This document shows, piece after piece, positions 1 to 12,120 of a stretch of DNA of 64,000 nt. The stretch is taken from positions 16,082,342 through 16,146,341 of the forward strand of contig NC_135549.1 of the NCBI RefSeq assembly GCF_964340395.1, read 5' to 3'. The translations under genes were made by a program, and so were the position numbers. The notes under the pieces are model-generated. The model was not told the DNA's origin. It worked only from the letters and a program-made list of their open reading frames with translations, and did no database searches. Origin of the DNA: Glandiceps talaboti (Eukaryota; Hemichordata; Enteropneusta; Spengelidae). Numbering within the stretch: the stretch's first letter is position 1; every line of letters begins with the position of its first letter.

Positions 1-780
1 CAACAGTAACATGTAAATTAGGGCTAATATTTGTCTTTTTGGTAAAAATCTCTTTAGTTCCTAAACTATTGAGCAGATTGGGTTTAATGCACATGGGGGT
101 GTTTAGATGAAGAAATATTAAGCATATAATGATCTCATAATCAATATGCAAATTAGTTGTAAAAATGTTAATTTTGGTCAAAAACTTACATCTCATAAAG
201 TACTTGGTCAGTGAGAATGAAGTACAATATTGGCCCTAACAACCATGACCACGCCCTTAGCAACAACCAAATACCAGTACATTGTGCTAATATAACATCA
301 TCTGGTAGGCAAGTGAGTAAACATTCAAAAAATGTATGTTTAAGTATCCCTAGCAACCATGACCACGCCCAGAGTAACAGCCAAACGGTGGTGTCTTTCA
401 CAAAGATAACAACAGGGATTTTTAGACAAGTGAACTAACATTCAAAAAGTGTATATTCAAAATGTGTGTGCAAATATTCCTAGCAACAAGACAACGCCAA
501 ATAGCAACAGCCAAATGATCACATATATTGCAAAGATAACAGCAGGGATTAATAAACAAATGAATAAACATTCAAAAAATGTATGCAAATATACCTAGCA
601 ACGAGACCACGCCCATAGCAACAGCCAAATGATCACGTATATTGCAAAGATAACAACAGGGCAGGATAGGCAACTGGGTTATCTTTCAGCAAATGAACAC
701 CTATACCTAGCATGTATCAGCATGTGGATAAACACTTTTTTAAAACTGTACAGTTGTGCTACAACGCCATTGGGGCTATT
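1..780. repeat. Composite minisatellite repeat, family A, copy 1 (truncated by window edge)
   Basis: The left part holds about one unit of a 134-147-bp repeat, recognised by GAGCAGATTGGG, GTAGATGAAG-like and ATGCAAATTAG segments. The right part (about 235-700) holds four degenerate units of about 115 bp marked by CTAGCAAC, GACCACGCCCATAGCAACAG and GCAAAGATAACA. The right boundary is shared with the copies near 7 kb and 36 kb: a small hairpin, GTTGT-GCT-ACAAC at 753-765, followed by GCCATTGG. Short reading frames across it are in repeat DNA and look non-coding. A non-autonomous transposon of pearl/Helentron type is the likeliest origin, by inference. Confidence 0.75.
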
Positions 781-839
781 TTATGATTTGGCGATAATCT
801 GTAGCTCAAAGAAAATATCACAGTGTTGGTAGATTTTGT

Positions 840-1030
840 TGTGACAGGTGATGATATGCAACTGAGTGTAGCCAGGTGATGAAATGTATGTAGTCAGGTG
901 AATGTAGTGCCACACGATAACATGTAGCAACCTGAGACAGAGTTTTGTATGCGTCGCTCCAGACGATAAAATGGAGCAAACTTTACATAATAGTAAGATT
1001 TTTGTCGAGCCAGACGACAATTTGGTTCTA
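840..1030. repeat. Degenerate minisatellite, CAGACGATAAAATG family
   Basis: Irregular repeats of CAGGTGATGAAATG and CCAGACGATAAAATGGAGCA-type segments, joined by TAGTAAGATTTTTGTCGAG. The same segments recur in a cleaner array at 10.19-10.38 kb, so the two loci share a source. It adjoins the family A repeat on its left. Units are too eroded for a reliable period. Confidence 0.5.
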
Positions 1031-2521
1031 CTCAACTTATTTCAATTATAATTATGTATTTGATATACGATCAAGCCAAGCAAAGCCGTTTATATATAAT
1101 ACAACTTCCCGTGAAGCGCGAAATTAGTTAAATGCGAGTAGAGTTGGATTGTGTCAACGCGACATCGTTATGTCATATTGTGTCCTCGCTCTCAATTAGG
1201 TTACGTTATCCTTTAATCGAATTTAATGCAAAATGTAATTTAACGCCACCTAATCCTAATTGCATTCCCCCCCCCCCCCCCAGTGATCCCTTTTAGTGTA
1301 TATTAGCGCGATAGAAAGAGAGCACACGATGGACCCAAACAATCAGTCATTTAATTGACTCACATTATCATGTTTCTATTTACCAGATATATAGTTCCAT
1401 TTGACGTATTCTTCGTATTTGAACAGCTGTATTATGCCTCATCGGGAAGAACTACGAATCGGTAATATTGTCGTTTTACATTCATCCTTTCTGTTGTAGT
1501 AATACTTCTATAAAATGCAGACATCACGCCGATAGACTGTACGACAGAGTACTATTGTGTCTCATATTAGAAATCTCTCTATGTCCAGATAACGATTTAG
1601 TATTGTCGTTCACTTATACGAGATCTGAATAATCTAAATTGTTGCACTAGGATAGCAGATGTAATTAAATCATGTACACACAGCTATCTTGAAATGTTGT
1701 CCTTGATTCCTGTGACGCTGCCTTCGGTATTCTAAGAGTCATCAGAAACCCCATTGCGCCAAATACAAAATAAACCTCACTTCCTACATTTGAATGAACC
1801 AAATTGACAGGATTCTAGACTGATTCTGGTAGATTTTAACACAATTTGTTTTGAATAATTATATACAATTTCTACAATTTATAAGTATGAAAAAAAATGA
1901 AAAATATGGTATGTAATTAGGTCTTGAATAATGGTTTTAAGTTTATCGTAAAGGCTAGTCAGTCGGTGTCACTTCATCATTTAATATGTTAGCCACTGAT
2001 TGACATTTGAATTTTAAACGTTTACTATCATTTCGACTCGAAATCTTAGCCGGCACAGTTCTCTATTACATGCCACGGTAGCTTCATCAGTAAGTTGATT
2101 TAGAGTAACACAAATTGATGTTCCAACTTCCTTAAACTAAACTCTTCATCGAATGAATATATTATTTGCCATAAAACTATAATATTCAGCTATACAAAAC
2201 TGGATCAAGTAATGAATACATCAATAAATCCTAATCACTGGACAGTCAGAATGGTTAATAAAAAAGTATCTAAAAAAAGTACTATTGTGCCTTCAGGCTT
2301 ACGTAAATGTGTAAGTTGTGAATGAAGATATTCGGTTTAAACAAAGAAAGAAAAACAAGACTACTGAAATTGAATATTAATGATAATTTATTATAATGGT
2401 ACATTATAACACACGATATTAATCGCACCACGCTCACTTAAAATAGATAATTATCCAACAATCTCATATAAATATATAATAAGTTTCAGAAATTGAATAC
2501 AGAATATATTTAGACAGGTAT
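1031..2521. other. Gene-free intergenic sequence
   Basis: AT-rich sequence without a credible coding frame. The only structure I see is a run of 15 C at 1267-1281. Confidence 0.6.
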
Positions 2522-2522
2522 A

Positions 2523-2688
2523 GTAGACATTATATACTAATTGACGCCTTTATGTGGTTGTTCATTTCATACCAGGGTTGCTATGGAATCAAACCTACAA
2601 GTCGTAGTAGACATATATTAATTGACGCCTTTATATAGTTGTTCATTTCATACCAGGGTTGCTATGGAATCAAACCTACCTCAAGTCA
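2523..2688. repeat. Tandem duplication, 81-bp unit x 2
   Basis: Two adjacent copies of a segment containing TTGACGCCTTTAT, GTTGTTCATTTCATACCAGG and TTGCTATGGAATCAAACCTA. The landmark TTGACGCCT starts at 2541 and again at 2622, giving an 81-bp period. Few differences separate the copies, so the duplication is probably recent. Confidence 0.85.
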
Positions 2689-2853
2689 TTCTGATATCCT
2701 ACAGGGTATTGCATTACTTGTGGTGAGGTAATAACATATACATGTTAATGATATAGCAAAACATTCTATATAATTGCACGAGATGAAACATTCAATATTT
2801 AAGAAAATAATATAATTCTTACTGTATTGTAAAATATACCTTAGGCCTATAAA

Positions 2854-2990
2854 AAATGTTTGGTTCCGATTACCACACCCACCTAGTTTTTCACGCCGAC
2901 CCTAAACTTTTTTTTACGTATTCGAGAAAAAAAAGATAATAAAATTACGAAAATTTTGAAATCTCGCAAGAAATAGTGGACATGAAGCCG
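2854..2990 (+). mobile_element. TIR element (GGTTCCG family), 5' fragment
   Basis: Matches the left 130 bp of the fuller copies near 3.6 and 11.8 kb: TGGTTCCGATTACC, ACCTAGTTTTTCACG, TTTTACGTATTCGAGAAAA, ATCTCGCAAGAAATAGTGGA. Similarity stops near 2990 and no matching right end follows, so this is a truncated copy. No coding capacity. Confidence 0.65.
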
Positions 2991-3586
2991 TTTCTAATGG
3001 GACCTTTTATATAGGGAATACGACAGTGCCTGAGCCCCATTTTAAACGAAAAAATAAAATTCACACTATCACATAATACATATCAAACAACCGTCACTCC
3101 TTCCAACATGACGTGAGTGGTCATATTACATGTACAAGGAATCATAGTGCATCTTATCATTCAGAACTAATTATCCCTTTCGCAATGATAACACAAATAA
3201 ATCTTTGATTTAGAGAAAAATCTTCTTTACGTAGAAGACATAATATCATTCCTAGGGGCAACAACAGACCTCCTTAGATTTTAATTATATCCATCAAGTT
3301 CGTACAGACTCGATTTCCCTTACGTCGATGGAATTAGCGCCATCATCACGACTTGTCATCGAACCTTATATAATTACATAGCGAACAGCAATTTTACAGT
3401 AATAAATTTAACTCTTAATTATCAGTCGCATTGCAACAAAATATAGCATCCTTCTTGAAACATAAGGGTGCATTGCTAAGGGCATTGCCGTGAATTTGTA
3501 TATTAGGAGGATTCAGAAAGCAATTTGTCTTGTGTATAAACAGAAACCAACCCCCTGGACCATGATATACAAAATGAAGGCCTAAA
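2991..3586. other. Gene-free spacer between two TIR-element copies
   Basis: No coding frame, RNA gene or repeat recognised. Contains a repeated ~10-bp poly-T/A-rich context only. Confidence 0.5.
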
Positions 3587-3944
3587 ATATGTGCTTGGTT
3601 CCGGTTACCGGACCCCACCTAGTTTTTCACGACAACCCTAAACTTTTTTTACGTATTAGAGAAAACAATAATAAAATCGCGAAAATTGTGAAGTCTCGCA
3701 AGAAATAGTGGATGTGGAAACTGACATCAACTTAAAAAGACAGTATAAAATTGTTCTTCCAATCTGTAATGGCTGTACATCTGATGAGAAGAAACCAATA
3801 ACACAGAGACAATATGGAAAACGACGGAAAATATACCTACATGAAGTAGACATTCACATATTCTTTTTAAAAAAAAACATATTTAAAAAAAAATCTGCCT
3901 ACCCCACATATTCTAAAATTGAGCGTAATCGGAACCACACAAAT
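3587..3944 (+). mobile_element. Non-autonomous TIR element (MITE-like), GGTTCCG family
   Basis: About 358 bp bounded by inverted ends: left ATATGTGCTTGGTTCCGGTT, and right GCGTAATCGGAACCACACAA, which is its imperfect reverse complement. Internal blocks AAGTCTCGCAAGAAATAGTG, CAGTATAAAATTGTTCTTCC and GTAATGGCTGTACATCTGAT are shared with the 11.8-kb copy. No transposase is encoded. I could not identify a target site duplication, so the superfamily is open. Confidence 0.7.
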
Positions 3945-5235
3945 GTTTTTTGTTAGCCCTAAAGGAAATGAGAATAATTGGAATGAAGATGGATTACCAA
4001 CCTTAAAGATGCCTTCGGGGATAACATTATCATCAAATCATACTTTAGTCTAAGTAGGTCTAGGGGTCACTTCCTTATTGACTTTTGAAATGCCTACGCA
4101 ATGCTAATCAACGGCAAATTATTATTAAGCTTATTATTCCATGTTGTTTTGAGGTGACCCTTACCATGTACCTTTTTTTTTTTTTAGAGTTTGCTATTCG
4201 TTAAAAACAAAGATTCTTACATTTATTTCGTGTAAAGGTAATGGGCTGATATGGCTTCATTTTAACAAGCAAGAGTCATAGAATTGATCTTGTTATATTT
4301 AACACACGTTGCCTTTTATGCGGTGTCCATATTGACAACTTACCTTAATTTAAAGAAAGGAAACACTCAATAGTGTAACATCACATCAAATCTTATCTGA
4401 TAGTTATAGTACGTGTCAAAGGACATTTACTATTTTTGTGAGGACTGTTTTGGTTAACCTGTCTGTTATTGCACCGAGGACAAAATAACTGATGGGTTAA
4501 CCAAAACTGTCCTAATACAAACAATACATGCCCCAGGACGTGTACTATAACGAAGTTATACTTCGAATTCGACGAGTTTTTAGGTTTTTCATCAGAAAGT
4601 CAACCTTGTTATCTACAGCTCTGTTATGTAACCTCTTACCCTTTATCATGATAATTACAAAATCCGCTTTAGAAATTAATCCCATCCTGCACTTCTCGGC
4701 CAAAACCATACGATGTTTTCCCCAAACGTTTAGTGTGAAATCCACGAACCTGGCAAGGACTCGTTCTGTAACGAAATGAAAGTCCCAAATCGAGCAGTAT
4801 TTCCATTTTACTCAACTGTAATTCTGTTATTTACCCTTGTATGGTGCACATACGCATTGTCAAGTCAATGAACAAATTATATATAGAGACCTGCTTTAGC
4901 ACATGTCACTTTGTAGTGAAGTGGTTATAGAACATGCCTTTGGATAGATAGGCTCAGAACTCAGAACAATTTCTTTGTGTGAAAGTGTCCTGTTAACTAA
5001 AAAAGTGTCCGCTAAATGAAATTGAGAGCACAGTTGAAACCATAGAGAAGAGTCGGAAAGGAGTATATATAACCTTAATTATATTATTATTATTATTATT
5101 ATATTAAAGTCATATTTCAAATTTATGTCAATAGTTTTATTATCTGTAACATGTCTTCCTTGATATGAGGTCGGAGGTCGGTTTTTAATCAACACAGCTT
5201 CTCTCTATATTCTTTGACGAAGGAAATATAAGGAA

Positions 5236-5237
<2 letters not shown>
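3945..5237. other. Gene-free sequence with one hairpin and an (ATT)n tract
   Basis: AT-rich intergenic DNA. It contains the 73-nt hairpin at 4441-4513 (separate entry) and a short (ATT)n stretch near 5080-5103. A frame at 4528-4779 looks random and matches no family I know. Confidence 0.5.
4441..4513. repeat. 73-nt inverted repeat / hairpin
   Basis: Left arm AGGACTGTTTTGGTTAACC (4441-4459) and right arm GGTTAACCAAAACTGTCCT (4495-4513) pair over 19 bp with one mismatch. Inside the 35-nt spacer GTTATT and AATAAC can pair again. The size and shape resemble either a very small MITE or a small-RNA precursor. No target site duplication is visible. Confidence 0.75.
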
Positions 5238-5311
<74 letters not shown>

Positions 5312-5511
5312 ATGTATGTATGTATGTATGTATGTATGTATGTATGTATGTATGTATGAATGAATGCACGCACGCACGCACGTATGTTGTGTGTGTGTAT
5401 GTATGTATGTATGTATGTATGTATGTGTGTGTATGTATGTATGTATGTATGTATGTATGTATGTATGTCTACCTCCTACTTACCTACCTATCTGTCTACC
5501 CATCCGTCCAC

Positions 5512-5575
<64 letters not shown>

Positions 5576-5700
5576 ATATCTATCTATCTATCTACTTATC
5601 TATCTGTCTGCATGTGTACTATACTTACTTGCCTGCCTACATACCTACCTACCTCAGAGTCTCTGTCTATCTCTCTGTCTATATGTCTATCTACCTGGCT
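5238..5700. repeat. Compound microsatellite (TATG)n (TCTG)n (TATG)n (TCTA)n
   Basis: Successive tetranucleotide tracts: TATG, TCTG, TATG, a short GCAC run, TATG again, then a long TCTA tract, and finally degenerate TACC/TCTG. The long reading frames over it, rich in Tyr-Val-Cys-Met or Ile-Tyr-Leu-Ser, are by-products of the period-4 repeat, which has no stop codons in several frames. Confidence 0.95.
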
Positions 5701-6835
5701 GCCGTGGATGTGTGTTAATGTGCGCACATGTTGACACCCTCAAGTAATATGCACGAAAATCTATTTCTTTGAAGTCGTCATATTACTTCAGAATTGACTG
5801 TCTTGTTTTAATATGACGAGAAAACCATACAAGGTGTATATTTCATACTATGCATTCATTGCTTTGTCAACCAACAGACTTCATGCCGTAACATTGAATT
5901 TAATCAATATGGTTGCATTCAACCTAATTACAAATGTAATTACTCTTGTCATAAAGCGTATCGTATAAACATAACAAAGTTAATTTGATATTCATATGCG
6001 GTGATGACAGATAATGATTATTAAACGTGAATTATTTTCGAATTAGACTTGCAAAATACTCCAAACATTTGGTAAGGAAATGAGAAACTATTGTGAAACG
6101 TAAAAAAAAAAGTTTCAATTCCATTAACCAGTGTCGATATATTGAATATTACATGTACCGTATAATTGGCATTGTCCAGTTTATTGACCCAAACTTGGTA
6201 TTTAAGATTTTTGAAGTCGCTTTTCTTGAATTAATTAAAGCGATGACGACATCATTTTTCTTTTCAACTGCCGCAATCGTTAAGGAAATTCATCGCATCA
6301 TTTATTTCCATGGCAACAACCAACAACAATAAAAGTATTCAGACAGTTGTAGCATTTATTCTCATCCCACTTTATTTACTTTTGGATAGCTTTTTTGCAA
6401 CATAAACAAAGCAGTGACTGCTGTGTGCAGACAGACAGTCTGTATGGCTGTTTACTGTATTTAATGACGATTGAATGATGCAATCATAACTATATTACGT
6501 TATATCATTGGAATAAAAATAAAACCATACAAAATGATTATCTTTTTAAAATCCAATCTTAATGTTGTGTTATCAAATTTCCTGGTATTTGTATATACTA
6601 TTCAGGTGTTAAATTGTCAGAGTGGAAACCCGTCCATTCAAATCATAATACGTACGTCGCTGCAATTAAAATCACCCAGTAATACTCAAAAGTCAAACTG
6701 AAATCGACGCGCTTATGCTAAATGGTATACAAGGACACTTCTGCATAATAAGAGGGAAACAATTTCTTATTTAAGGTTGTTGGGGTCGTCACAGGGAGAA
6801 TTTGGTCGTAGGATGACAAATGTCTCTGTCATATG
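5701..6835. other. Gene-free intergenic sequence
   Basis: No recognisable gene or repeat. Two short frames (6093-6332 and 6471-6701) have the Ile/Phe/Lys-rich composition expected of AT-rich noise. Confidence 0.5.
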
Positions 6836-7634
6836 CAGGTATGTTTGTATATTTTTGGTCAAAAACCTATAATTCCAAAACTACTCAGCTAATTGGGCTG
6901 AAGTTTAACAAGGATGCATCTGTGGGTGTATAGATGAAAAAATATTAGGCATATAATGATCTCATCAGTAATATGCAAATTAGGTGTGAATTTTGGTCAA
7001 CAATTTATATCTCAAAAAGTACTTAGCAGTGAGACTGAAACTTGGTGAGATGTTTCTAGAAGTGTTATTCTGCAGATTTTCTTCAAAATATTTTGACACA
7101 ATTGGCCCTAACAACCAAGACCACGCCCTTAGCAACAACCAAATGGCAGTATATTTTGGTCAAAAAACATCATCTGGTAGGCAAGTGAGTAAATATTCAA
7201 AAAATGTATGCAAATATCCTTAGCAACCATGACCACACACGCCCATGACAACAGCCAGACGGTCGTGTATTCCACAAAGATAACAGGGATTAATAGACAA
7301 TTGAATAAACATTCCAAAAATGTATTTGCCTAGCAACAAGACCACGCCCACAGCAATAGCCAAATGATCACATACTAGTATATTGCGAAGATAATGAGAG
7401 GATTAATAGACGAATGAATAAACATTTTAAAATGTATGCAAATGTGCCTAGCAACAAGACCATGCCCATAGCAACAGCCAAATGATCGCGTACATCGCAA
7501 AGATAGCCACATGGTTGGAAAGGCAACTGGATAATCATTCAGCAAATGAACACCTATTGCTAGCATGGACTTGCATATGGATAAACATTTTAAAAAACTG
7601 TACAGTTGTGCTACAACGCCATTGGCGGTATTTT
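6836..7634. repeat. Composite minisatellite repeat, family A, copy 2
   Basis: Same order as copy 1: about 1.3 units of the ~146-bp repeat (CAAAACTACTCAGCTAATTG, GTAGATGAAAA-like, ATATGCAAATTAGG), then ~115-bp units carrying CTAGCAACAAGACCACGCCC and CAACAGCCAAATGATC. It ends with the hairpin GTTGT-GCT-ACAAC at 7605-7617 and GCCATTGG. Three POU-type octamers ATGCAAAT lie at 6973, 7208 and 7436. No protein is encoded. Confidence 0.8.
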
Positions 7635-7731
7635 TCTCCCTTACGTTCAAGTTTCTAGCACGTCTGATAATCTAAGTTAATTGACCGGTTGTAATTGTTA
7701 TATTCATTTTTAAAATGCAGCAGCTGTTGTA

Positions 7732-7763
7732 ACAATTACATAGATTGATGTCTATGTAATTGT
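7732..7763. repeat. Perfect 13-bp stem, 6-nt loop hairpin
   Basis: ACAATTACATAGA (7732-7744), loop TTGATG, then the exact reverse complement TCTATGTAATTGT (7751-7763). It lies about 100 bp right of the family A repeat. Function unknown; a remnant of a mobile element end is possible. Confidence 0.85.
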
Positions 7764-10189
7764 CGTAGACTAATTTATATTCATTTATTTAATACTCAAG
7801 CTTAGAATGATAGCAACATTTTATTTCCAGATGCGTGAGTGATAAAAATGATAAAAGTGAGTGTTTCGATACATTTTGAATGGATAACTATTTTTGTTCA
7901 AACATCCAGATTGTGTGGAAAATGCAGTAAATTGTAATATCGGAGTATTTTCTTATATTGCAGAATTTGTAATGAAATAACATTTCAGTCACTTTTGCAA
8001 AATATTAACATTGACGCAATATGCAATACGAGCATACATAAGAGCAATATACTCATGAACCATTATTCGTAATACTCGTTATCATTGAATTAATTAATTT
8101 ACAGTAGCCATATTTTAAATTGGATGTTTTAAAAGATATTGGTGTACTCACTAGATTGTCTTCAACTTCGAGAATATGTTTCTCGGCCAAATGTAGAAAA
8201 TGTCATTTTTTATTTACTGCCCCTGTTGTTGCGCATGCGTTAGATGACATGTGCATATACTTATGCATATACTTAATACATTGGTCCAATGTTAAGTCTA
8301 CAATGAAAAGATTGATTGCCCTTTTAAAACCATTCACCTGCCGTTATGTCAATTAAAGCAAAATGGTTTATTCTATTTCCGATCTCAATCAAGTATCAAA
8401 AGTTAAATGGCCTTTTGAAGGTCTTACACCGCAAGTTGTCATACATCAAATTGAACACACCAGGTAAATGCGACTCATATTTCGATCCATTAATCTTTTT
8501 CTAAATCACTCTCTTTTTATTTCGTTTTGCTATAATTATCAAGTTACCGTGATAGCAAATATTATAGTTCCATTATAAGGAATACAATTGTTGACGCATC
8601 ATTGACAGAAGTGCATTAAAAAGTGGTGTAGGTTTACACAAATATAGACACTTATCTAACGGATGGCGCTTTCTAGTCTATTCGTCAAACCAAATAATGA
8701 CTGATAATACATAATAGCTAGGGTATATATTTAAAAAGATTGTCTCTGTGGAAATAGTTATTGCTAATCTCACCCTTTTATCTCTGTCGGCAGAGTATGT
8801 TATCATATCTGAAATAAAAAAGATAGTGATTAGTGAACGAAGCAGAAATAAATGTTCATATAACCATTTGTATCAGTGTGTAAAATATTGGCCAACTCGT
8901 TAGATGTACCAACGAGTCTCTCTCAGCAGTGACATAAAGTCTCAATATTATATGTAGCTTTTTTGACGATACAACTGGAATCAAACATCCGTACATTTAC
9001 CTCACTTGATCTATCTTAAAGACGTTCTCCCCAGTTGGCTAGTCCCTTTCTTTCCATGTTCATGAATGTATTCATTTTTTTCATTATATTTATAATTTTT
9101 TTCTACATATTAACTGTTCTTTCGTGGACGGATTACCTTGAATATTTTAAAGTCTTTGTTGATCGATTAAGAAAATTGCCATTAGAAGGAAAATATGACT
9201 TAAATATTGATATTAATCCATATCTAGTATTGCAATGTACTCTGGTAGGAAATATTATCAGGTTATCAAAGGGTTAAATCGTAAATTGAAAAGTTAATTA
9301 TTTAGAATAACAAACAATATGGTTTCACTTGAATCAGATCGGCTCTAGAAACCATTTCCTCTTTTGGATTACGTAGAGTTGTTCAAATGTTATTTCCTAT
9401 TAACGAAGTCCCCTCGTCATATAGGGCAAAGAGGCAATACCACTAAACTTTGTTATTTGCGCAAACGACTAAGCAGTGCGTGGACTTTTTTGACTTATTG
9501 GCAGTGTTACAGCAATTTCCTTTTCAATTTTCGAGCGATCGGTTACCTAGCAATATAAATGAAGGCCTTTGCTCTGGCTCAAAGAAGTGCATTATAGCAC
9601 ATTATACGTCGCATGGGTACAGCCGTTCATTTATAGCAAAGTTAACAAGCTTGTTATGATAGCGTGTAAACGGAATCTTATAGATTTCGAAAAAGGCGAC
9701 TACAATATTAATCGAGGAAACGTGTCTGAGCTGTGTAGGCGTAATTATTGAAAGTGCACTTATCGACGAAATACCAAAGGGACCGTGTATGTTTGCTATT
9801 TTCTAGTTTATAACGATCGCTGAAGAACCATCAGCGGGATATTCCCTTAACAATCTAAAACTCAGGATGTGCTATCATAAAGGTAATGATCGTTCAAAGG
9901 CCTTTTGCAGTCACGGTGATCGTTTTCAATATTAACATTAATTTTGAGATCGGTCTTTTTGCGACGAACATTCAAAAAATTAACAAACATGTTATATTTC
10001 GATAACTGAAATGAATGTTTAAAATATAGTTTAGAAGTGTAGAAGTGTTGAATGCATTACAGAAATGAAAAAAAATATGCATAATTTATGTAGCATATAC
10101 AATTAAAATCAGGAAACCTGAAACAAAATGTCGCCTGCTTCGAAAAAACCCCCTTAAAATACTAAAATAGATATATTTGTCGAGTTTGT
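7764..10189. other. Gene-free intergenic sequence
   Basis: About 2.4 kb without a recognised gene or repeat. An isolated NRF1-like motif GCGCATGCGT occurs at 8231-8240. With no gene nearby I attach no function to it. Short frames at 8120-8356, 9035-9277 and 9364-9751 match nothing I know. Confidence 0.5.
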
Positions 10190-10380
10190 TAGTAAGATTG
10201 TTGTTGAGCCAGATGATAAAATGTAGCAATTTTAGTAAGAATTTTGTTGAACCAGACGGTAAAATGTAGCAGTGTTAGTAAGAATTTTGTTGAAGCAGAC
10301 GATAAAATGTAGCATTGTTGGTCAGATTTCATTGAGCCAGACGATAAAGTATAGCTGTCTTAGTAAGATTTATGTCGACT
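10190..10380. repeat. Minisatellite, ~43-bp unit x ~4.4
   Basis: Units of the form AGTAAGAATTTTGTTGAACC followed by AGACGATAAAATGTAGCA and a short spacer, repeated with about 10-20% divergence. Related segments occur at 950-1025. The array ends at TTTATGTCGACT. Confidence 0.8.
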
Positions 10381-11793
10381 TTATGTATCAGGCTCCATGC
10401 TTTTAATTGTAACATTGTCTAAATAAATTGTCCTTCAACCATTCATTTAAGTTTTAATCATGAATCTATACATTTCTCGAAACTGTTGATATGAAATGCA
10501 TATTTTACCAAATTATGTCTAGCTAGTACGTGCTTGTCTCAACGAATCGGATCTCTGTTGTTATTGTTATTTGCCTTTGGTTTCTTTAAACCTTCATATG
10601 AAACTTACAAACCAAGAACTTTAATATAGTAATTACAACACTCTGTATGTTCATCATGGAAATACTATGAGTCTAGTCATACCAAATTTCTCTTCTTCCA
10701 CTCTCGACTGGCAGCAGGTATGTTTCGAACAAATCATTTGTCCTTCAGCGTCTAAACTGGTTCCGACACAATGATCATGATCCAATGCAAATATGCTGTG
10801 AGTAGATGTGTGAAACAGTTAGCTTCAATATTGTGATTTATGAAAGTATTTGTCTGTTTAAATATGAACATCTAGCTATCCACCCTCTGATATAATGTCT
10901 GTACATAAATGGAATGTCACGTTTTTTTACATTAGCATGAACTTTTGACATCTACCGGCAAATTAGAAAGTTGAAGAGAACCTTTGTATGGGGAATATTT
11001 TCTTATCAGCGGCGTCTACTAATCTCACGTAGCGCTATCTTTACAGTCGGAAAAACATCAAAGTAAATCGGGATCATAATGTTATAATGAATAAATGTCA
11101 TGCGAGCAGTTAGGTAATGTGGTTTCAATTATTAATGCAGGGAGCGAAGAAACAAGATATAAATATCTGTGAAATGTTAAGTATGCCATTCGATTTGATG
11201 ACTGTCCAAAGAATTGTGTGTGCACCTGTCAAAGCTATCATATGGTATGTACGTGGTTTCATTTATCAACTTGAAGACACATCTTCGTATTCTATTTGAT
11301 TCGATTATTGGATTTAATGAACTCATCAATTCCCCAAATTGAACTAGATCAGTAATAAATCGACCAAACATGTAAATGAGAATAACTAGTTGGGGTAATA
11401 AATCATATACGGGTAGATTATGGACCGATCAGCAACATATGATGCATGCCAAAGAATGAAATAGTGTTTGTTAACTCAAAATGGTACAATCCGATTATCG
11501 CCTGTTGTACATGTACTTTGCAATTAGTTAACCTTTTAGTTAATGGAACTCGTGCCGGTTCCAAGGAACATCGCACATATGTCAGTAAATACAACGCCAT
11601 ATTGTCTGTACACGCAGGAGGGGGGGGGGGTTTGCACCTCCTACTCAAGGAGATGGTTGTTGCCTGAGTATACTGTGGATTTACAATTGCCTGTCATTGA
11701 TGGACATTAATAGACGTTCTTAAAATCACCTAAAATTAAACAGCTCAATATGTCTTTCTGGAAAATCGACTGTATTCTACTGGGACCTAAAAG
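10381..11793. other. Gene-free intergenic sequence
   Basis: No credible gene. A run of 11 G follows GGA at about 11620-11630. Short frames at 11117-11299 and 11446-11667 resemble no known protein. Confidence 0.5.
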
Positions 11794-12120
11794 AATTGTT
11801 TGGTTCCGGTTGCCCGACTCGACCCCGCCTAGCTTTTCACTGCCGACCATAAACACCTCTTTACGTATTCGAGAAAAAAAAACAATAAAATCGCAAAAAT
11901 TGTGTGAAGTCTCGCACGAGCTACTAGATGCGGAAACTGGCATCAGTTTAAAAAGACAATATAAAACTGTTCTTCCATCAGTCTGTAATGGCTGTACATC
12001 TGATGAATAACACAGATCTAGAGACCATATGGAAAACAACGGATAACACATTCACGCATGAAAGAATTTTTTTTTTACCCCACCTATTCTAAAATTCAGC
12101 GTAATCGGAACCGCACAATT
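11794..12120 (+). mobile_element. Non-autonomous TIR element (MITE-like), GGTTCCG family
   Basis: A 327-bp copy with inverted ends AATTGTTTGGTTCCGGTT (11794-11811) and GTAATCGGAACCGCACAATT (12101-12120). The interior matches the 3.6-kb copy throughout (TTACGTATTCGAGAAAAA, GAAGTCTCGCACGAG, GTAATGGCTGTACATCTGAT). It encodes no transposase. No clear target duplication, so assignment to a superfamily is open. Confidence 0.75.

Noticed and set aside
5248-5747. Long open frames (up to 156 codons) rich in Tyr, Val, Cys, Met or Ile, Leu, Ser
   Set aside because: They follow exactly the period-4 microsatellite in several frames at once. The same applies at 20.3, 31.5, 32.7, 44.0, 58.0, 60.5 and 62.8 kb.
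8231-8240. NRF1-like GCGCATGCGT as a promoter
   Set aside because: Single 10-bp motif with no gene, CpG enrichment or other elements nearby.
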